From Zantedeschia hybrid cultivar (lineage: Eukaryota; Streptophyta; Magnoliopsida; Alismatales; Araceae): a DNA stretch of 64,000 bases. Shown here piece by piece: positions 59,609 to 64,000 of the stretch. The notes under the pieces were generated by a model that had not been told where the DNA came from, made no database searches, and saw only the letters and a list, made by a program, of their open reading frames with translations. The translations under genes were made by a program, and so were the position numbers. Position 1 is the stretch's first letter. Every line of letters begins with the position of its first letter. The DNA lies in contig JARZZO010000016.1 of the NCBI GenBank assembly GCA_030544215.1, forward strand, positions 40,012,001 through 40,076,000. Direction: 5' to 3'.

Positions 59609-60993
59609 CAGAACTGTCTTAACCCTGGTTTTTAAACATATGTTTCACTGTTGGCGGTTCTAAGGCATGTTTTACGTTGTACACTGAGACTGAGGACTTC
59701 TGTGTGTGTGGAATGGCATCATGTTATGTGTGTGTGTGCTTGTACGAATATGGATTCGATATGACTGTGGTTTATGTTTGTCACCATGGACCGAAGGGGA
59801 CAGGGTCGTGGTGTCTGTGAGGCATTGTGCCGTACCGGTGGGAGAAGGGGTACATGTTGTGGTTTACCTTTAGCTGAGCGAAGCAGAACCACCTTGAGCC
59901 CGTCGGGCCGGAGTAGCTGGTGCGCTATCCGAGGGGTTGCTTCTTGGCCTCAGCGGGTCGGGGTTTCCCTGTTTGTCGTGACAGCTTCCGGCGCGTTTCT
60001 TGCTGTGGAGCTGGTACGGGTGGGAGTTGGTTTACCCTTTAGCCACTGGGCCTGATGTGACCTTTGATCAAGGTTACGAGTGGTACCCTTAGCCCTTTGG
60101 CCTGACGCAGCCCGGGAGAGTTGGGTTTGTGGGTAGTTCCTGTAGCTTCGGCTTAACGGGGGTTCGCCGGTCCCCAGGGCCCTCCTGGAAGCGCTGAGGC
60201 CTAGCGTGGAGGCAATCCGGTGGTAGGACAGTAGTCTAGACTGCTTGTGTGCACACGTAGTTGGCAGTGGCGGTACACTGAGTCCAGCTAGTCCTAGTTT
60301 GGCTCACTGCCTCACCCTACAGTGCCCCGGAACACTGTAGGGGTGGACAGGCGTGAGTAGTGGTGGTAGTGTTGGGAGGCGACGTTTGACTTCGGTCGAC
60401 AGTGTGGTTCAGTCGCTTCGTGGACTTTGACTGTGAGACGTGACTTTGTGTTGGGTTCTTCGGGTTACTTGATACTGCTCTTGTTACACTGCTTATCGTA
60501 CGGTTCCTATCAGGTTGAGTGCTATGTTTACTGCTTTACTTAATTGCCATATATTCCTGTTGTTGCACTTGTGGGTGTGTGAGTGGGAGGCGGGGGATCG
60601 GATGATCCCTACTGAGCCCATTTCTGGTGTGGCTCACTCCCTGCGGTTTCAGGTGTGGACCTCGTGGCGCAGCGGAAGCGTGGTGTCTTCTTGGTGTGCG
60701 GACCAGCAGCTGTCTTAGTTCCGGGTTATGCCCCGATGTTGTTGTACTTTCCTTCTGCCTGTACTCATTTAATTGTTGGATATGTAATTACTGTTGGACT
60801 GTACACGGACATTATTACTTTCCTTGCTGCGCACTTGTTATACCTTTGTAGTCCGTGTGATTGTCATATTTAGCCTTGTTTAGCACTTACTCCTCCAGAT
60901 GTGTTGTGTGAGATCCGGGTGTGAACCCGCAGTTAATGGGCCGACATCCATTTAGTGACCGGGTCTCCGGTCATAAGATGGCGGGTCGTTACA

Positions 60994-61174
60994 ATCGGTC
61001 TCATTATTATAATCTCATCATAATTCGATGACCGTTACAGACATTCATGGACTTCATCATGCGCAATAATAATAAACATGCCAATCTACATAATGAATTA
61101 TATATACCATTTATTATTGAACCATATTGAAATAGGTGCCTCGTGATTGGCTTGTAGGCTACCTATATCTATCA
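60994..61174 (-). repeat. Copia LTR fragment
   Basis: On the minus strand this is the first ~181 bp of an LTR, TGATAGATATAGGTAGCC..., homologous to the start of the solo LTR at 1280 (shared aggtagcctacaagccaatc and gaagtcc(g/a)tgaat). It is cut at 60994 by the gag-only element. On its other side AGTGGGAGAT (61175-61184, minus strand) is a polypurine tract. Confidence 0.75.
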
Positions 61175-64000
61175 ATCTCCCACTTGGACTCAAGCCTATC
61201 ACCTTCACATTTGATCTCCATCAAATCTAAGTGATGCTCACATCAAATCTGTGACTAAGGTTTAGTCCGGGATCTGTAAAATCATTCATAAATGGAATAA
61301 TTTTTATTACGTTGCTTCCTCCTAATTCTTTGTCTCTGGACTTGTGAAAGAGCCTCAGAACGTTCTACAACTTCTGATGAGACCATAGATTCAGCACAAA
61401 TTTGATCACTCCCACTGTTGTCATACAACAACAGGACGAGATCGAATACCTTTTAGAACTACATTTAGTTCAAGGATGAACATTTTCATCCATACTGTTC
61501 CAATAACAATGTCACTTGTTAATGTCGTCATCTTAATATCGAGTTCTAGGTTAAAACCCTTCCAATCCATTCTTTTCTTATTAGAAGGTTAAACCCATGC
61601 CTGATTTGAAATTTGAGTCAATATGACTCATTGTTTCAAATCATCCTCTCCATATACAGGAGTGTATCCTTAGCACTTCTTAAGTACTTAGTGACATGTT
61701 TCACTCCTTCTATCAAAGTTTCCTTGTATCCTTCAAGGAACCTTTCCTTAAATAAACAAATTCCATATCTCAACAATTGAAATTTATTATGGAATTTATG
61801 TCAAACATTTTGACATATAGTTAACGTAACATCCTTATCGATCTATATTAATAGATTCGTATTCTCAATATGCAAGATGTTGCATCCAAACCTATTATGA
61901 AGAAGAACATGGATAATAATGCTTTTACTGATAATAACATTATGATATCATTCTCAATGACTTTGATGTTATTATCACAAAGTGTTACTAATGTGACTAC
62001 TCTCACTGACCTCTTTGTACACACACAATTCGTGATCATTCTTATTGATCACTGAGTTTTTGACTATTTAGTCAAAATTCTTATTGTAACTCTTGGAAAC
62101 TTTAGTTTGATTCAAAATTAATCTTTGAATCATAACTTGCTTCCTGAATATTCTAAAAGTTTTAAAGTTGTATCATATACACCTCTTCCTCAATCACATT
62201 GAAGGAATGCTTTTAATATCCAATTGTCATCTCATCATCATGACATGCAGTGTTGGCAAGTAAGATTCTAATAAACTTATTTTGATAACCTTTGACCGTG
62301 ACCATTTTCTTTAGATTACCATATAAGTTTTAAGTAGTCCATTTGCACTAATATTCACTCTGAAGATTTCTTTGCTTCTGAAAGGTACAATACCCTCAAG
62401 CAATACTATCAAGTTCCAAATTTAATAGGTGTTATGAACTATAGCTTAGAACTCTTAACTTCTTGCCAATTTAAAAGTTGTAACTTTGATAGAGAGCTTT
62501 TTCATAGATTTAGGATCATGATCCACATATTTGAGCTCCTCTCATTATGCTATTTCTGATATGTCAAACATATCAGACTAACCATTGAGAAAATCTCAAA
62601 ATCTATGATGCTCTCTTATGTGTGTTATGAACAGTTCCAAACATCCAAAGATTATCTAATAATCTTATGTTAATTTGTGAGTTTAGAATATCTTCTAGTT
62701 TTATTAGCTCCCACTGTCTTCCTTAAGGACATGTTCCTCTTCTTAGAAGATAGCTTTCAGTACGATAATTATTTCATCATTGTCTGGCCAATAAAATAAT
62801 GTTCATACTCTTTACACATCTCACAAATTCACATTACACTGTGTCCTTTCAGATCCAACTTCTTTGGATCATGTCTTTTCCAAAAGATTAGGACATAACT
62901 TGACCTTAACATCCTTAAAATTATATGAGTTTATAATTCACATCTCATATGAATTATCGCATCTCCGTATCTTATATGGATACACTGACTTATTTGGAAC
63001 CATATGTAAAGTATGGACATCTAATTTTCATACTCATATTTACAAGGATATAAGAGTTTGGCAAATCTTATTATAAATATAACACTATATCCAATAAAGT
63101 GTTATTCCTCATTATATCATATTGCTATGATATACAATGAGGATTTATGGAGGATACAATTATTATTTTCTTTACTTGCATTAATCTCATGCTCAAATAT
63201 TAATTTCTTTGATCAAATCAAAGAATTTGATATTCTTTCAATTAGTCATTTCATCTTAATCTTCTATACCTTAATCTTTTAAATGCATTCGACTAGTACT
63301 TCAGCAAGTACACATAGCCAAATCTTTCCAAGAGAAAACTATTAAGGTAAGTCAATAAAAGTGATTATCTTTGGCCTTAAGAAGATATTAGGCTATTTAC
63401 ATCAACATTTATAAGCTCCAATAATTTCTACTTATCGCACAACCTAGTATACAATGCCATAGATAATCATGATTCATTGAGTTCATTTCTATAGGAGATT
63501 TGTGAACATTCATCATATGATATGTTACATCAAGAATCTATAGTGTATTGACTGGTTTTAAAATATTTTATTCTATTCTTAAAATCAAATGGAATAACGC
63601 TTGTTCCTTCTCAGTCAATGTTATATACTTTTATAATTCTTGATAATTAATAGAACTAAATAACAATTATTTAGTTTCATATTAATTTTCCAAAATTATA
63701 CAAAGATTTACTGTCTCACAGTAACCTATATATCTCGTGAACTATTGTTGAGTCTAACTCAACATTTTTATTTTCTCGATTTCCTTTTACTTATCTAAAT
63801 ATGCATTCTATTACAGATCTGAGAATCATTTTCAATATCTCATATTGGAGACACTAACTCTCCAATAGACATGCAAAAGTGGATAATAAGATTACCCGAA
63901 ACTTATTACAAGTTTCATTTTCCTATTTGCTTTTACCAATATCCTTATATTGATTGCAGTGGGAGAACTTCTCATTCTCTCTTTCAGCTGACTTGCCTTT
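61175..64000 (-). pseudogene. Decayed copia element interior
   Basis: About 2.8 kb of AT-rich sequence with no frame above ~75 codons, lying on the internal side of a copia LTR and its polypurine tract, so it is the 3' part of a minus-strand copia element. Copia RT-RNase H traces remain at about 61380-61740 on the minus strand: K-Y-L-R-S-A-K-D-T, then V-W-M-K-M-F-I-L-E-L-N-V-V and, one frame over, L-L-L-Y-D-N-S-G. Each corresponds to the copia RNase H order (R-x-L-K-x-T-K, then F-I-x-E-L-x-V-V, then C-D-N-x-G). Beyond 61750 I recognise no further motifs. The element continues past the window end. Confidence 0.6.

Larger units (their letters stand above)
51878..60993 (+). mobile_element. Gag-only (TR-GAG-type) element 2
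   Basis: Order: 5' LTR lacking its first ~456 bp (51878-53747 plus 56455-56763, split by a solo LTR), primer site, gag, a 377 bp stretch, polypurine tract and an intact 2657 bp 3' LTR. No RT, RNase H or integrase trace is visible in the interior (56764-58336), so pol has gone completely, a stage beyond element 1. The left end is lost at a deletion junction with the Athila-like element, so no target duplication can be checked; on the right it is inserted in a copia LTR. Confidence 0.88.
58337..60993 (+). repeat. Gag-only element 2, 3' LTR
   Basis: 2657 bp, TGTAAGGACTGAAA...GGGTCGTTACA. It has about 11 palindromes (58430-58700 and 59245-59608). Terminal stem-loop TGACCGG-GTCT-CCGGTCA at 60956-60973. 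The reference for this LTR subfamily in the window. Confidence 0.93.

Noticed and set aside
61848..62055. Short frames on both strands in the copia interior
   Set aside because: AT-rich decayed sequence; no motif in either frame.

Overview
The window is a block of plant nuclear DNA made almost entirely of nested LTR retrotransposons. The evidence is the lineages present: Tat with a second RNase H, chromodomain Tekay/Del-type Ty3/gypsy, an Athila-like element with a tRNA-Asp type primer site, copia LTRs with tRNA-iMet primer sites, and an L1-type LINE fragment. A large, repeat-rich flowering-plant genome, probably a eudicot, fits best; I cannot name the species. I found no intact cellular gene, no tRNA or rRNA gene and no CRISPR array. 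Layout: 1-9574 is old, decayed DNA. It holds a tandem array of a ~145 bp exon-like unit, a solo copia LTR with a perfect duplication (1280-2829, GAAAG), a degraded copia leader, a four-unit ~205 bp repeat and paralogous repeat blocks. 9580-24146 is one very young Tat-lineage element on the minus strand (LTRs of 1293 bp each, about 4 differences by eye, target duplication GCCCC). It has an intact gag-protease ORF with a G-patch, a -1 frame step into pol at a run of nine A, dual RNase H, and an integrase cut by two in-frame UAG codons. 24152-25084 returns to the host repeats. 25085-45691 is a nest: a Tekay-like element (+ strand, TSD TTAAT, about 2% LTR divergence, full gag-pol but three lesions) sits in the exon-like array. 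Its 5' LTR was hit by a gag-only element (25159-33591, minus strand, LTRs 2535 bp, about 1% divergence, imperfect TSD GAGGT/GTGGT) and by a solo LTR (34110-36812, TSD CTCCG). Removing the inserts restores the host repeat. 45692-46755 is host repeat plus a LINE fragment. 46756-51878 is a non-autonomous Athila-like element with an open 674-residue protein of unknown function. 51878-60993 is a second gag-only element whose 5' LTR is truncated and carries another solo LTR (53748-56454, TSD GTCTT). 60994-64000 is a decayed minus-strand copia element. How the parts work together: the gag-only elements keep an intact gag but have lost pol, while their LTR ends, primer site and polypurine tract match the Tekay-like element, so they look like parasites of a Tekay-type helper. 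The most unusual signal is a ~34 bp imperfect palindrome, arms like CTGAAnGGCGTC and GACGCnTTCAG around a variable 8-10 nt centre. It is repeated about 4 to 14 times per LTR in the Tat, Tekay-like and gag-only families, which share little else in sequence. The outer arm bases covary, so pairing or two-fold symmetry seems to be conserved.
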